From positions 186,001 to 250,000 of the forward strand of contig NZ_AYMG01000028.1 in the NCBI RefSeq assembly GCF_000633455.1: a DNA stretch of 64,000 nucleotides, in the 5' to 3' direction. The position numbers were made by a program, and so were the translations under genes. Below, one piece after another: positions 1-8,785 of this stretch. The number at the start of each line of letters is the position of its first letter. Position 1 is the first letter of the stretch. Below the pieces are notes generated by a model, which was not told where the DNA came from, did no database searches, and saw only the letters and a program-made list of their open reading frames with translations. This DNA comes from Pedobacter jeongneungensis. Its GTDB lineage: Bacteria > Bacteroidota > Bacteroidia > Sphingobacteriales > Sphingobacteriaceae.

Positions 1-1694
1 TAGTTAAACACTTTTCCGGCTTCGTTTTTTACCTGAAGTTTAACTTCCGCCTCATTAACAGGTTGATAGCTATCGTTATAAAGCGTGCCATTAAACTGGA
101 TCGATTCATTTTCATCGTATGCTGATTTCGAGGTAAAAACCTTAAACCTACGCTTATCGTCCTTAACCGACAGATATTGAACTGTTTTTGAAATCAGATC
201 GTTTAAAACCGATTGGTTACTTTCATTTTCAGCTTCTGAAAGTTTCCAGCGCCATAGCCCCTCTCCCATCAGATAACCAGCCTTTATGCCATTTTCATTT
301 GCAAAGAATAATAATGGTTGCTGCGTACTCACTTTGCCTATGCGCTGATTAAAAACGGGTGTTGCCCCTGCGTTTACAGTCAACCTTCCAAACGGACTAA
401 GCAAAGGATCGAAAGCCGAAAACTGTTTTTTATCTTCTTCCGTGAGATTAAAACTGGTAAAACCATTGGCAAAATCAGCATATACCTCCTGAACAGAACC
501 ATTGGCTGAACTCAGATTTACCTGATTCTGGATCTGGTTAAAAGCATTGATGTTGCTCTGAGCACCCAAAATGTACCAGATCGGCTTCTTCAAACCTGCC
601 AATTTTTTTAAAAATACTGACGAAATATTTTGAACATCGGGCAACTGATACAAAACGATTAAATCGAATTTAGACGGATCTGTCGCGTTTAAATCATCAG
701 CAAGGGCAAGTTTAGCCTCATAGTGTTTATTAAGCGAAATAGCCTCTTTTAACACGCCCAAATCGGGATGTGGTGCAACAGCAGCCAGTAAAACTTTCTG
801 TCTGCCATCAATCACCTCTACATAAAAAGTCTGAACGTTATTTCGGGTAGTGATTTCATTTTTTAAAGTGCCTAATTGAACGGTATACTTCTGCACCCCA
901 ATTTTACCGGCATGGATCTTAACCGGAATCGTTTTAACAAAAGAATTGCCGCTGATGGATATGTTCTGCTGCTCAACCTTAGCGCCATTCTGACTAACCG
1001 TTAAAGGGCTATTTTCGCCATCGCTTTGAAAAGCCTGAACCTGAACCTCGATCGTGAAATCATCATCCAGATAAACAATATTATTATAGTTTACGTTCGA
1101 AATCAGCACATCACGCTTCGGAATGCTATCTCCCAGGGCAATGGTATAAACCGGCGCATTGATCTGGTTGATGCTGTAAAGCGGATTTCCACCATGGTTA
1201 AAAATACCATCAGTAGCTAAAATGATAGCGCCAACATTACGGTTGGTGTATTCATCTCTCACTTTCTGAAAAAAAGCAGAAGCATCGGTTAATTTACCCT
1301 GATTTTTAAAATCGAAACCATCTGCCACCTGATCACCAAAATGAAGCGTTTTCACCTCATACTTATCTGATAGTTTATCCTGTAACCTTTTAAGGTTTTT
1401 CTCGTATAACTTTTGATCGAAACCTGCGGCTTTAACCTGACCAACTGATAGGGAATTGTCCTGTCCGATAATAATTACCGGTTTATCCAGGGTATAATTT
1501 AAGGTTTTAATGAGGGGGGCAAATATTAACCACGCAATGGTGGTAACCACTACAATCCGCAGGGTGGTTAAGCCATATTGAAGTTTTTTATCCAGATTTT
1601 TGTTACCACGATAAAGCAACCAGGCATACAGCACACCCAAAGCCAGGCAACCCAGAAAAGACAAAATAGAAGCACCCGAAAAAAAACCAGTCAT
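1..1694 (-). CDS. VWA-domain membrane protein, 3' end missing
   Basis: An open minus-strand frame starts with ATG at 1694 and runs off the left edge with at least 564 codons. Two hydrophobic segments at about residues 4-25 and 38-60 suggest a membrane anchor. They are followed by a von Willebrand A-like region: a MIDAS-type DNSLS (DxSxS) shortly after the second segment and an ATDG further on. The rest looks like extracytoplasmic beta-rich domains. This organisation is common in Bacteroidota proteins related to the BatA/aerotolerance group, but I do not recognise a named family and no role can be assigned. It is divergent from the L,D-transpeptidase gene at 1950. Confidence 0.75.
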   Translation of the reverse strand, partial: MTGFFSGASILSFLGCLALGVLYAWLLYRGNKNLDKKLQYGLTTLRIVVVTTIAWLIFAPLIKTLNYTLDKPVIIIGQDNSLSVGQVKAAGFDQKLYEKNLKRLQDKLSDKYEVKTLHFGDQVADGFDFKNQGKLTDASAFFQKVRDEYTNRNVGAIILATDGIFNHGGNPLYSINQINAPVYTIALGDSIPKRDVLISNVNYNNIVYLDDDFTIEVQVQAFQSDGENSPLTVSQNGAKVEQQNISISGNSFVKTIPVKIHAGKIGVQKYTVQLGTLKNEITTRNNVQTFYVEVIDGRQKVLLAAVAPHPDLGVLKEAISLNKHYEAKLALADDLNATDPSKFDLIVLYQLPDVQNISSVFLKKLAGLKKPIWYILGAQSNINAFNQIQNQVNLSSANGSVQEVYADFANGFTSFNLTEEDKKQFSAFDPLLSPFGRLTVNAGATPVFNQRIGKVSTQQPLLFFANENGIKAGYLMGEGLWRWKLSEAENESNQSVLNDLISKTVQYLSVKDDKRRFKVFTSKSAYDENESIQFNGTLYNDSYQPVNEAEVKLQVKNEAGKVFN

Positions 1695-1776
1695 AATTCA
1701 TAAAGATGGTAATTTTAGGGAAATTTTCAAGGCTATTAACCATAAAGAATTTATGCTAAAACTAAAAACACTCATT

Positions 1777-1922
1777 TGTTTAACCACCGAGTGCACTGAG
1801 TTTTACACTGAGGACCACAGAGGACCTAAACCTTTTTAAGCTCCCGACTCTGTGTACTTCGTGCCTTTTCTCTGTGACCTTTGTGGTAAAAAAATAGAAC
1901 GCTATGCGCTCTGTGGTTAAAT
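1777..1922. repeat. Dispersed CACAGAG-type imperfect palindrome
   Basis: The gap between the divergent genes is filled by a degenerate inverted repeat. The left arm reads like ACCACCGAGTGCACTGAG and CACAGAGGAC, and the right arm like CTCTGTG...TTCTCTGTGACC...CTCTGTGGTTAA. The same vocabulary recurs at 61200-61318 and, more weakly, at 9308, 28025, 32650 and 59360. It looks like a non-coding element able to fold into a long hairpin. Confidence 0.6.
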
Positions 1923-1949
1923 TCCTATTTTTAAACCAAATCAATCTTT

Positions 1950-2684
1950 ATGAAATTAATCTGTTTAACATTTCTGTTATCTCTAAACCTTATGGTGAAT
2001 GCCCAAAATAATTTTAAAGCCACGCAAATTAAATTTGAAAGGGTAGAAAAAGCATACAATGAAAAATGGGAAACATTGAGAAAATTTGTTCAGGCAGGTG
2101 GTTATGGCGATCAGTTCTCTATGGTAATTAATGCTTATAAAACAGAGGGTAAACTGGAAGTATGGTTAAAAAACAATTCTGCTAAAACCTATTCCTTATT
2201 CAGAACTTATGATTTCTGTGCGCACTCTGGTACCATTGGTCCGAAAATATTTGAAGGAGACGGACAAACACCGGAAGGATTTTATTACGTGAATGTTTTT
2301 AACCCAATGAGTAATTTTCATCTATCCTTAGGTGTGAATTATCCGAATACAGTAGATTATGCCAGAACAGGGAAAGATAGAAAGCCCGGAAGTGATATTT
2401 ACATCCATGGCAATTGTGTAACCGTGGGCTGTATCCCTTTAACCGACGAAAAAATTAAAGAAGTATATGTTTTGGGAGTTGAAGCCAGAAATGCAGGTCA
2501 GGAAAAAATTCCGGTTAACATCTATCCTTTCAAAATGACGGATGGGAATATGAAGAAATACAGTGCTCAATTCCCGGCACAAACCAGCTTTTGGAAATCG
2601 TTACAAGCAGGCTATTTGGCCTTTGAGAAGAATAAAACGCAACCGAACGTTAGTGAGGTAAAAGGGAAATATGTTGTAAAATAG
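1950..2684 (+). CDS. Secreted L,D-transpeptidase (YkuD/ErfK family)
   Basis: The 244-residue protein has a Sec signal peptide at residues 1-18 (ending VNA|Q). Its catalytic motif is HGNCVTVGC, with His153 and Cys161 as the likely catalytic pair, as in the YkuD/ErfK/YbiS family. TPEGFYYV upstream of it is also typical. These enzymes use an active-site cysteine to cross-link meso-DAP residues of peptidoglycan or to attach proteins to it, outside the cytoplasmic membrane. No LysM or other wall-binding domain is visible. The gene stands alone on the plus strand and is followed by a strong terminator hairpin. The start is the only ATG placed in front of the signal peptide. Confidence 0.88.
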   Translation: MKLICLTFLLSLNLMVNAQNNFKATQIKFERVEKAYNEKWETLRKFVQAGGYGDQFSMVINAYKTEGKLEVWLKNNSAKTYSLFRTYDFCAHSGTIGPKIFEGDGQTPEGFYYVNVFNPMSNFHLSLGVNYPNTVDYARTGKDRKPGSDIYIHGNCVTVGCIPLTDEKIKEVYVLGVEARNAGQEKIPVNIYPFKMTDGNMKKYSAQFPAQTSFWKSLQAGYLAFEKNKTQPNVSEVKGKYVVK

Positions 2685-2752
2685 TTGGAATTTTGACCGT
2701 TGAAAAGTTAAAAGATTGAAAAGTTGCAATGTTCTGAATAAGGTAAAAGCTA

Positions 2753-2800
2753 AAAGGCGTAAGGTTTAGGGTTAAACCCACCTTACGCCTTTGCTATTTT
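2753..2800 (+). terminator. Rho-independent terminator of the L,D-transpeptidase gene
   Basis: A 12-bp stem (AAGGCGTAAGGT paired with ACCTTACGCCTT) encloses a nested GGGTTAAACCC, followed by a T-rich tract. It lies 70 nt after the stop codon. Confidence 0.75.
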
Positions 2801-2820
2801 TATGGTATTGGAACGAAAGC

Positions 2821-2851
2821 CCTCAACCTTAAACCTTCCGCCCTCAACCTC
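2821..2851 (-). repeat. Stop-proximal GCGGAAGGTTTAAGG repeat, copy 1
   Basis: On the minus strand, two bases after the fabG TAA, the sequence reads like GAGGGCGGAAGGTTTAAGG. Close relatives directly follow the stop codons of nrdA, nrdB and truA. Confidence 0.6.
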
Positions 2852-2853
2852 GC

Positions 2854-3597
2854 TTACAGCATCCCGCCGCAAACAGACAACGTTTGTCCGGTTACGTAAG
2901 CGCTCATATCAGAAGCTAAAAACACGCAAACATTTGCGATATCTTCAGTTTCTCCGGCACGTTTTAATGGAATATCTTTTTCCCAGCCTTCAACCACTTT
3001 TGGATCTAAAACTTCGGTCATTTCAGTACGGATAAAACCCGGAGCAACTACGTTTGCACGGATATTTCTCGAACCTAACTCTTTAGCAACCGATTTGGTG
3101 AAACCGATAATACCAGCTTTTGAAGCCGCATAATTGGCCTGACCAGCGTTACCCGTAATACCCACAACCGAACTCATATTGATAAATACACCTTTACGGG
3201 CTTTCATCATTACTTTAGAAGCCGCTTTGGTTACATTGAAAATCGATTTTAGGTTAATGTTGATGACATCATCCCAGTTTTCCTCGCTCATGCGCATCAA
3301 CAAACCATCTTTGGTAATACCAGCATTGTTTACTACAATATCAATGGTACCGAAATCGGCAACAATATCATTGATCAATTGCTCTGCTTCGGCAAATTTA
3401 GAAGCGTCAGAACGATAACCTTTAACTTTTGTTCCAAAGCTTTGTAATTCCTGCTCTAAAGCCTCGCCTTTTTCTACTGATGATAAATATGTAAAAGCTA
3501 CATTAGCGCCCTGCTCGGCAAATTTTTCGGCTATTTTACGGCCGATCCCTTTTGATGCACCTGTAATTAATGCTGTTTTTCCTTCTAGTAATTTCAT
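2854..3597 (-). CDS. fabG: 3-oxoacyl-[acyl-carrier-protein] reductase
   Basis: The 247-residue short-chain dehydrogenase has the Rossmann motif TGASKGIG at residues 12-19, NNAG at 90-93, and the catalytic set Ser143, Tyr156 and Lys160 (SVVG and YAASK). This matches E. coli FabG in spacing, and the length is normal. It reduces 3-oxoacyl-ACP with NADPH in type II fatty acid synthesis in the cytosol. SDR proteins can be mis-assigned, but the run GQANYAASKAG and the C-terminal YVTGQTLSVCGGML fit FabG well. It lies 91 nt downstream of the agmatine deiminase gene on the same strand; no other fab gene is in the window. Confidence 0.9.
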   Translation of the reverse strand: MKLLEGKTALITGASKGIGRKIAEKFAEQGANVAFTYLSSVEKGEALEQELQSFGTKVKGYRSDASKFAEAEQLINDIVADFGTIDIVVNNAGITKDGLLMRMSEENWDDVININLKSIFNVTKAASKVMMKARKGVFINMSSVVGITGNAGQANYAASKAGIIGFTKSVAKELGSRNIRANVVAPGFIRTEMTEVLDPKVVEGWEKDIPLKRAGETEDIANVCVFLASDMSAYVTGQTLSVCGGML

Positions 3598-3688
3598 TAT
3601 GAAATGTTGTAAAGTTGAAATGTTTTAATGTTGTAAAGTTAATACTAAAAACCAAATTGACTAATGACTTTTGGCTAAAGACTCAGGA

Positions 3689-4765
3689 CTAAACAGCAGG
3701 TTCCTGCTGACTCAAACAATGAAAGCTACCCAATCCCCAGATAATATCAACTGAATTAATACCAATCACCTTGCGATCAGGGAAACAGCCCTGAATAATA
3801 TCCAAAGCTTTTTGGTCGTTCACATCATCAAAAACCGGAACAATTACAGCTGCATTAGCAATGTAAAAATTGGCGTAAGATGCCGGTAAACGGGTATCTT
3901 CATAAATCACCGGTGAAGGCATCGGTAACTCAATAATTTTTAATGATCTGCCATCTTTCAGTTTCATTGCTTTTAAAGCCTCCAAATTCTCTTGTAACAG
4001 CACATAATTTTCATCTGAAGGATTACTTTCTACAACTGTTAAAACGGTATCCTCATTTACAAACCGTGTAATATCGTCAATGTGTCCATCAGTATCATCT
4101 CCTACAATCCCATCACCCAACCATAAAACCTGATCCTGTCCGTAATATTCGAGCAAATACTGCTCAATCTGTTCTTTGGTTAAATGCGGATTGCGGTTTT
4201 CGTTCAATAAACAAGCCGTAGTGGTTAAAACCGTTCCTGCGCCATTAAACTCTACCGAACCACCTTCCATTACAATATCTGGCGTAAATAAAGGCAGATC
4301 AAAATGTTTGGCAATTTTAGTTGGAACCACATCGTCAAGATCGAACGGAGGATATTTACCACCCCAGGCATTGTAACCCCAATCTACCACTGCCTTTTCA
4401 TTTCCTTTAAGCACAAATGCAGGACCATGATCACGGCACCAGGCATCGTTGGTTTCGTTGAAATAAAATTCAATCTGGCTTAAATCGGCACCCACTTTTG
4501 TTAGTTCAGAAACAGCAAAAGCTTTCATCTCTTCATCTTTAACATTGATGCGCACTTTTTCGCCTTCAGCAACAGCTTTAATAAACTGGCAATAAGGCTT
4601 ATAAATGGTTTCGATTTTATCCGGCCAGGAGGCTTCTTTATGTGGCCAGCTTAACCAGGTTGCCTCATGTTTAGCCCATTCGGCAGGGAAAGCATAACCT
4701 TGCTGCTTTGGCGAATAATCGAATTGATTAATATTTAAATCTTTTCTTGGAGGAAAGTTTGACAT
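3689..4765 (-). CDS. aguA: Agmatine deiminase
   Basis: The 358-residue protein of the peptidyl-arginine deiminase-like family hydrolyses agmatine to N-carbamoylputrescine and ammonia in the cytosol. Visible active-site features are WCRDHGP at 109-115, MEGGS at 166-170, His228 in DGHIDD, and the nucleophile Cys350 near the C-terminus (SFHCLS). Length and order of motifs are normal for AguA. The next enzyme of the pathway, N-carbamoylputrescine amidase, lies about 730 bp upstream on the same strand, with a four-helix-bundle gene between them. Together they make putrescine from arginine-derived agmatine. No arginine decarboxylase is seen nearby. Confidence 0.92.
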   Translation of the reverse strand: MSNFPPRKDLNINQFDYSPKQQGYAFPAEWAKHEATWLSWPHKEASWPDKIETIYKPYCQFIKAVAEGEKVRINVKDEEMKAFAVSELTKVGADLSQIEFYFNETNDAWCRDHGPAFVLKGNEKAVVDWGYNAWGGKYPPFDLDDVVPTKIAKHFDLPLFTPDIVMEGGSVEFNGAGTVLTTTACLLNENRNPHLTKEQIEQYLLEYYGQDQVLWLGDGIVGDDTDGHIDDITRFVNEDTVLTVVESNPSDENYVLLQENLEALKAMKLKDGRSLKIIELPMPSPVIYEDTRLPASYANFYIANAAVIVPVFDDVNDQKALDIIQGCFPDRKVIGINSVDIIWGLGSFHCLSQQEPAV

Positions 4766-4770
4766 AGTTT

Positions 4771-4870
4771 TTAAAGTCCGAAAGTCGGGTGTCCGAAGTC
4801 GGATGATTTAGTGTTTTATTTTTTAAAGTCCGAAAGTCGGGCGTCCGAGGTCGGATGATTTAGTGTATTT
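4771..4870. repeat. Tandem 54-bp repeat of the GTCCGAAAGTCGG family
   Basis: Two near-identical units of about 54 bp, TTTTTAAAGTCCGAAAGTCG then GG(T/C)GTCCGA(A/G)GTCGG then ATGATTTAGTGT, lie directly upstream of the agmatine deiminase start. They share sequence with the flanks of the four-helix-bundle gene next door. Confidence 0.75.
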
Positions 4871-4883
4871 ATAAACCGCCAAT

Positions 4884-4914
4884 ATCGCCGGACTTCGATC
4901 TTCCGACCTCCGAA
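4884..4914 (+). repeat. GACTTCGATCTTCCGACCTC repeat at the 3' end of the four-helix-bundle gene
   Basis: The segment GGACTTCGATCTTCCGACCTC plus CGAAT abuts the stop codon of the four-helix-bundle gene. A direct copy, CTTCGGTCTTCCGACCTCCG, lies at about 5475-5495. An inverted relative covers the gene's 5' end at 5272-5306. Confidence 0.65.
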
Positions 4915-5271
4915 TCAATTCAGCGATTTGATTAAAGCAGAAATCATAACCAAAATCTCTTCGCACGATTTATAATGTTTCTTAAAAATTTCTTCTGTTA
5001 TATATTTTCTTCTTATGGCAAGGTGCAAACAATTCACCACTTCGATATCTGATCTAAGGGCGTAACCTAAAAATCTTTTAAATTCAGGATTACTCTGACC
5101 CGTGCTTCCTTCGGCTATATTCATTGAAATCGAATCTGCAGCACGTTTAGCCTGCGATGTTAAAACATAAATCTCCTCTTTTGGAAAAGCTTTTGTCATA
5201 TTATCGATTTCATCAGCTAAATCTAAAGCCTTTTGCCAAACCTTAAGTTTTTCAAATTTGAATGCTATAAT
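4915..5271 (-). CDS. Four-helix-bundle (S23 / 23S rRNA IVS-type) protein with a non-ATG start
   Basis: From the internal ATG at 5199 the frame gives 94 residues. The conserved N-terminus of the family is encoded further upstream without an ATG: FKFEKLKVWQKALDLADEID reads in frame from about 5262. The frame is open back to a TAA about 45 nt upstream of 5271. The possible starts are ATT at 5271 or ATA at 5268, and a start at 5271 gives 118 residues, a normal length. The conserved family motif is RAADSISMNIAEGS. These small proteins were first found in insertions of 23S rRNA; their function is unknown. The gene may be a pseudogene that lost its start when the flanking repeat replaced its 5' end. 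The start is my inference. Confidence 0.7.
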   Translation of the reverse strand: MIAFKFEKLKVWQKALDLADEIDNMTKAFPKEEIYVLTSQAKRAADSISMNIAEGSTGQSNPEFKRFLGYALRSDIEVVNCLHLAIRRKYITEEIFKKHYKSCEEILVMISALIKSLN

Positions 5272-5306
5272 TAAGTCCGAAAGTCGGAGGTCCGAAGTCT
5301 GAAGTT
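5272..5306 (-). repeat. CTTCGGACCTCCGACTTTCG repeat at the 5' end of the four-helix-bundle gene
   Basis: On the minus strand, GACTTCGGACCTCCGACTTT then CGGACTT runs straight into the first conserved codons of the four-helix-bundle gene. It is an inverted relative of the repeat at the gene's other end and a relative of the 54-bp units at 4771-4870. Confidence 0.65.
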
Positions 5307-5498
5307 ATAATTTATTAGAAATATACTAACAAATTACAATTTCTTAAAATGCAATCCAAACCTTTAGGGTTTTCTAACAGCATCCAAGCCTCTCACCTCC
5401 AGTTCCCCACCTCTAACTTCTCATGGGCCTTTCAGATTTTTGCAACTTGCAGGTGTGCTCTTTGGCCTCCATCTTCGGTCTTCCGACCTCCGACTTTT

Positions 5499-6374
5499 TT
5501 AATCCCCGTCAATATATCTTTTTGTAATCGGCTGATAAGAATCAATCCTTCTATCCCTTAAAAAAGGCCAGTGTTTGCGGAAGAAATCAGATTCCGATAA
5601 ATCCAGTTCTACCACTTCAGTTTCTTCCTGATCGTGTGAACCTAAATAAAGTATTTTACCTTGTCCGTTGGTAGCAAAACTACCGCCCCAGAATTTCATG
5701 GCACCATCTTGTTCAAAACCTACACGGTTTACGCTTACCACAGGCACGCCGTTTGCAACTGCATGTGAGCGTTGAATGGTTTGCCACGCATTGTATTGAT
5801 CCTGATTAGTTTCTTCATCCTGATCGGTAGCCCAGCCAATTGCTGTAGGATAGAACATGATATCTGCACCCATTAAAGCGGTAATACGCGAAGCTTCAGG
5901 ATACCACTGATCCCAACAGATCAGGATACCAATTTTTGCAAACTTGGTTTGAAAAACTTTGTAACCTAAATCGCCTGGAGTGAAGTAGAATTTTTCGTAA
6001 AAAGCAGGATCATCAGGAATATGCATTTTGCGGTATTTACCTAAATATGAACCATCAGCATCTAAAACAGCAGTAGTATTATGATACAGACCTTCAGCAC
6101 GTTTCTCAAACAAAGAAGCGATAATTACGACACCCAATTCCTTGGCTACCACCTGCAAAGCATCTGTAGAAGGACCTGGAATAGCTTCTGCCAAATCGAA
6201 ATTATCATAATCTTCCACATCGCAGAAGTATAGCGAAGTAAAAAGTTCCTGCAAACACACAATCTGTGCACCTTTTGCAGCTGCTTCTCTCACTTTTGCA
6301 ATCGCTTTATCTAAATTTTCCTGCTTATCTTTAGTACAACTCATTTGCACTAAGCCAACTTTTACTTTCTTCAT
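5499..6374 (-). CDS. aguB: N-carbamoylputrescine amidase
   Basis: The 291-residue nitrilase-superfamily enzyme converts N-carbamoylputrescine to putrescine, CO2 and ammonia. The catalytic triad is visible as Glu43 (LQELF), Lys116 (YRKMHIPDD) and Cys153 (LICWDQWYPE). The CDQW-type motif and the length are typical of the plant/bacterial AguB clade. An upstream in-frame ATG at 6431 would add 19 residues unlike the family, so I chose the ATG in front of KKVKVGLVQM at 6374. It is functionally paired with agmatine deiminase at 3689-4765. The stop lies against a CTTCGGTCTTCCGACCTCCG repeat. Confidence 0.9.
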   Translation of the reverse strand: MKKVKVGLVQMSCTKDKQENLDKAIAKVREAAAKGAQIVCLQELFTSLYFCDVEDYDNFDLAEAIPGPSTDALQVVAKELGVVIIASLFEKRAEGLYHNTTAVLDADGSYLGKYRKMHIPDDPAFYEKFYFTPGDLGYKVFQTKFAKIGILICWDQWYPEASRITALMGADIMFYPTAIGWATDQDEETNQDQYNAWQTIQRSHAVANGVPVVSVNRVGFEQDGAMKFWGGSFATNGQGKILYLGSHDQEETEVVELDLSESDFFRKHWPFLRDRRIDSYQPITKRYIDGD

Positions 6375-6456
6375 GTTTTCAAAATGATTGGATGAGAGAA
6401 TGATAAAATGAGTGATTTTCATATCATTCAAGATTCATTCATTCAAAATTAGGCTG

Positions 6457-6464
6457 CAAAGTTA
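6457..6464 (-). promoter_or_regulatory. Putative -7 element upstream of aguB
   Basis: The minus strand reads TAACTTTG, matching the Bacteroidota -7 consensus TAnnTTTG, about 83 nt before the chosen start. No clear TTTG is seen 19-21 nt further upstream, so the assignment is tentative. Confidence 0.4.
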
Positions 6465-6540
6465 CTATTTTGTTTAAAAGTAGAACGGCATAATTATGTA
6501 ATTGTTTTTCTCTTTTTAGGAAAAGCAAAGGCAGCATTTC

Positions 6541-6745
6541 AAACGGTTGTCAGTCGGGCTATCCATTATAGCTCCGATTGAAAAAATCGGAGGCTGCCAT
6601 TTCTATCCCGTTTAGAAAGCATGGGTATTGCTGTTACTTGAAGTTTCATAATGCAAAAGCACTCAGTTAAAAATTGTGATACTAAACTAAAAATTGATAA
6701 AGACACCCCGTCCTGCGGACACCCCTCTAGGAGAGGGGAATTACA
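6541..6745. repeat. Intergenic repeat fragments between aguB and the flotillin gene
   Basis: This stretch holds a hairpin CCGATTGAAAAAATCGG near 6573-6590 and the phrase CACCCCGTCCTGCGGACACC followed by CCTCTAGGAGAGGGG near 6702-6739. The latter is a palindrome-rich text that recurs in weaker form near 14930 and 15125. No gene is supported. Confidence 0.5.
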
Positions 6746-6773
6746 AATCGCCAAACCGGCATATCTTCTAAAC

Positions 6774-6803
6774 AAAAAAGCCCCGATTTTCATCGAGGCT
6801 TTT
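6774..6803 (-). terminator. Rho-independent terminator of the flotillin gene
   Basis: On the minus strand AAAGCCTCGAT, loop GAAA, ATCGGGGCTTT is followed by Ts, 20 nt after the stop codon. The 11-bp stem has one G-T pair. Confidence 0.8.
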
Positions 6804-6823
6804 CATTCTAATTCAAAATCAAA

Positions 6824-8785
6824 TTAAGGGTTAATATTGTCCTTTTTAGGTTTTGTTTCTACAATTTCTGCAACGGCTACCACTTCTTTACGTGCCTGAG
6901 GATCCATTAATTCCATCAGTTTCAAGCCCAACAGGCCATCCATTGCTGAACCGCCATGGTTGCCCCCACTGCCACCGATTAGTACATCAGGGATCAGTTT
7001 TACATTACCTTTTGATAATTCTTCAGTAATTTTGTAACGGGTAAAGTTTTCGCCACCCAAAGCTTTCACAGCAAGCTCATAAGCTTCGGCAGTTGATTTA
7101 CCTACGGCTAAAATTTTACCTGCTTCGGCATTACCGGTTAACGAAATCTGTTCAGCCTCTGCCGATGCACGTAATTTAATCGCTTCAGAATCTGCCTGAG
7201 CCCTTGCTTTTGTTGCTTCGGCCTCGGCATGGGCCCTCATTTTTGTAGCCTCGGCTTCTGCACCAACAGCTAATTTTACACCTGCGGCATCACCTTCCGA
7301 TTTTTTCACTGTAGCACTTGCGGTACGTTCGGCAATCTCTACGCTTTGTTGCGCCTTTACAATATCTTTCTGCATATCGGCAATAGCGGTTTCCTTCTCC
7401 ATCCCCTGGCGCGTTTCTTGTGCCTGTTTCTGGGTTTCGTACGTAACTTTTTGCTCTTCTGCAATTTTACGGTCGGTTAAGGTTTTCATTAACGATTCTG
7501 GCGGAACAATGTCACCAATCAGCGTATCAACCGCATTAACGTTATACTCATCAAGCACTTTACGGATATGTTCTTTAGCCGATTCCTGGCGTTCTTTACG
7601 GGTACTCAGGAAAGCAATTACATCACTTCCCTGGGCCGAGTTACGGAAATAGTTACCAATAGTTGGCTCTAAAACCTGCGAAACCAGATTAACCATGTTA
7701 CCAAAACGGGCAATTACTTTTGGTGCCTCAGTTGTGGGCACGTGGATGATCTGCGCAACATCCAAATTGAATGGAAAACCATCTCTCGAACGTACGGTAA
7801 TGGTAGATAGGTTTTTATCCAGATTATGCGCTTCGCTACGTGCCGATGCCCAATTGAGCACCAGATTGGTTGTTGGCACCAGCTCTACCTTCATAATGTA
7901 CTTATTGATCGGGTATTTACCCGGGCCAAGTGGTTCCAGCCAAACACCTTTTGATCCTTTACCCACAATATTACCATGTTTAAAATCGGCTCCGGTTAAG
8001 TCATTTCCATCTGTACCAATAAATGAGATCACTACCCCAACATAACCAATGGCAATTTCCATCATCGGGATTTCTTCCAGCTGAACAGCCCAGGGATTAA
8101 GGTTGTAAGAACCAGCCAAAATTACCTGCGGTTGCAAACCACGGTTCCCGCCCATTTTAATAAAAGCATCAAAATCCTGAAAGTTGTTATGCCCCTCTAC
8201 TAGTTTACCGGCAATCTGGTTGGCTTCAATAGGCAAACCATCCAATGTGGTTACAATGCCCACCATACTCTCCTGAATCCGGATCATATCGGTAACAGAA
8301 ACCTGAAATAGCATGGTATTGATACGATAGGAACCCGAGGTGATGTAAGAGGTTTGCCGGCCTCGCTGACCACCATTTTCGAGAAATTTCACCGCATCCT
8401 GAAAATTATCAGATTCTACCCGTTGCCCGAGGATATTCCCAGTCGGAATTTCCGAACCATCTTTGGCCATAATCAGTCCAATTTTACCTTCGGGAATAAT
8501 GGTAAACTGTTCCATGGTTACACTGTACTGCCAGAACCACATCCCGAAATACAATCCCGGCGCCAGGGTTTTTCCCTGGAAACCAGCTTCGCCCCTAACG
8601 GCGATAATCCTTCCATCGGGTAATTCTTTTGCAGAACCAAAGAGCACGAATTTTTTGGTAATCAACCCTATCCTATCTTCGGGGACGATCACCATCCCGA
8701 ATAAGAAACGTAAAATATATTTGTATAAAACGATGCACAACAGTGCCACTAAAACCCACCAGTAATTAGAAATGAGCGCTTCCAT
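6824..8785 (-). CDS. Flotillin-like SPFH/Band 7 protein
   Basis: The 653-residue protein has one N-terminal transmembrane segment at about residues 5-30, then a long SPFH region. Its C-terminal third (about 430-590) is rich in Ala, Glu, Lys and Arg, with repeats of the type AEAEATKxRAxAEAEA, the coiled-coil 'flotillin' region. The tail contains GGSGGNHGGS. This is the layout of the YqiK/FloT group, which forms oligomeric scaffolds in membrane microdomains. A terminator follows directly and a 550-bp gene-poor stretch precedes it, so it is probably monocistronic; no NfeD partner is adjacent. Confidence 0.88.
   Translation of the reverse strand: MEALISNYWWVLVALLCIVLYKYILRFLFGMVIVPEDRIGLITKKFVLFGSAKELPDGRIIAVRGEAGFQGKTLAPGLYFGMWFWQYSVTMEQFTIIPEGKIGLIMAKDGSEIPTGNILGQRVESDNFQDAVKFLENGGQRGRQTSYITSGSYRINTMLFQVSVTDMIRIQESMVGIVTTLDGLPIEANQIAGKLVEGHNNFQDFDAFIKMGGNRGLQPQVILAGSYNLNPWAVQLEEIPMMEIAIGYVGVVISFIGTDGNDLTGADFKHGNIVGKGSKGVWLEPLGPGKYPINKYIMKVELVPTTNLVLNWASARSEAHNLDKNLSTITVRSRDGFPFNLDVAQIIHVPTTEAPKVIARFGNMVNLVSQVLEPTIGNYFRNSAQGSDVIAFLSTRKERQESAKEHIRKVLDEYNVNAVDTLIGDIVPPESLMKTLTDRKIAEEQKVTYETQKQAQETRQGMEKETAIADMQKDIVKAQQSVEIAERTASATVKKSEGDAAGVKLAVGAEAEATKMRAHAEAEATKARAQADSEAIKLRASAEAEQISLTGNAEAGKILAVGKSTAEAYELAVKALGGENFTRYKITEELSKGNVKLIPDVLIGGSGGNHGGSAMDGLLGLKLMELMDPQARKEVVAVAEIVETKPKKDNINP

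Noticed and set aside
6566..6793. 75-codon frame between aguB and the flotillin gene
   Set aside because: It spans repeat fragments and the flotillin terminator; no homology recognised.
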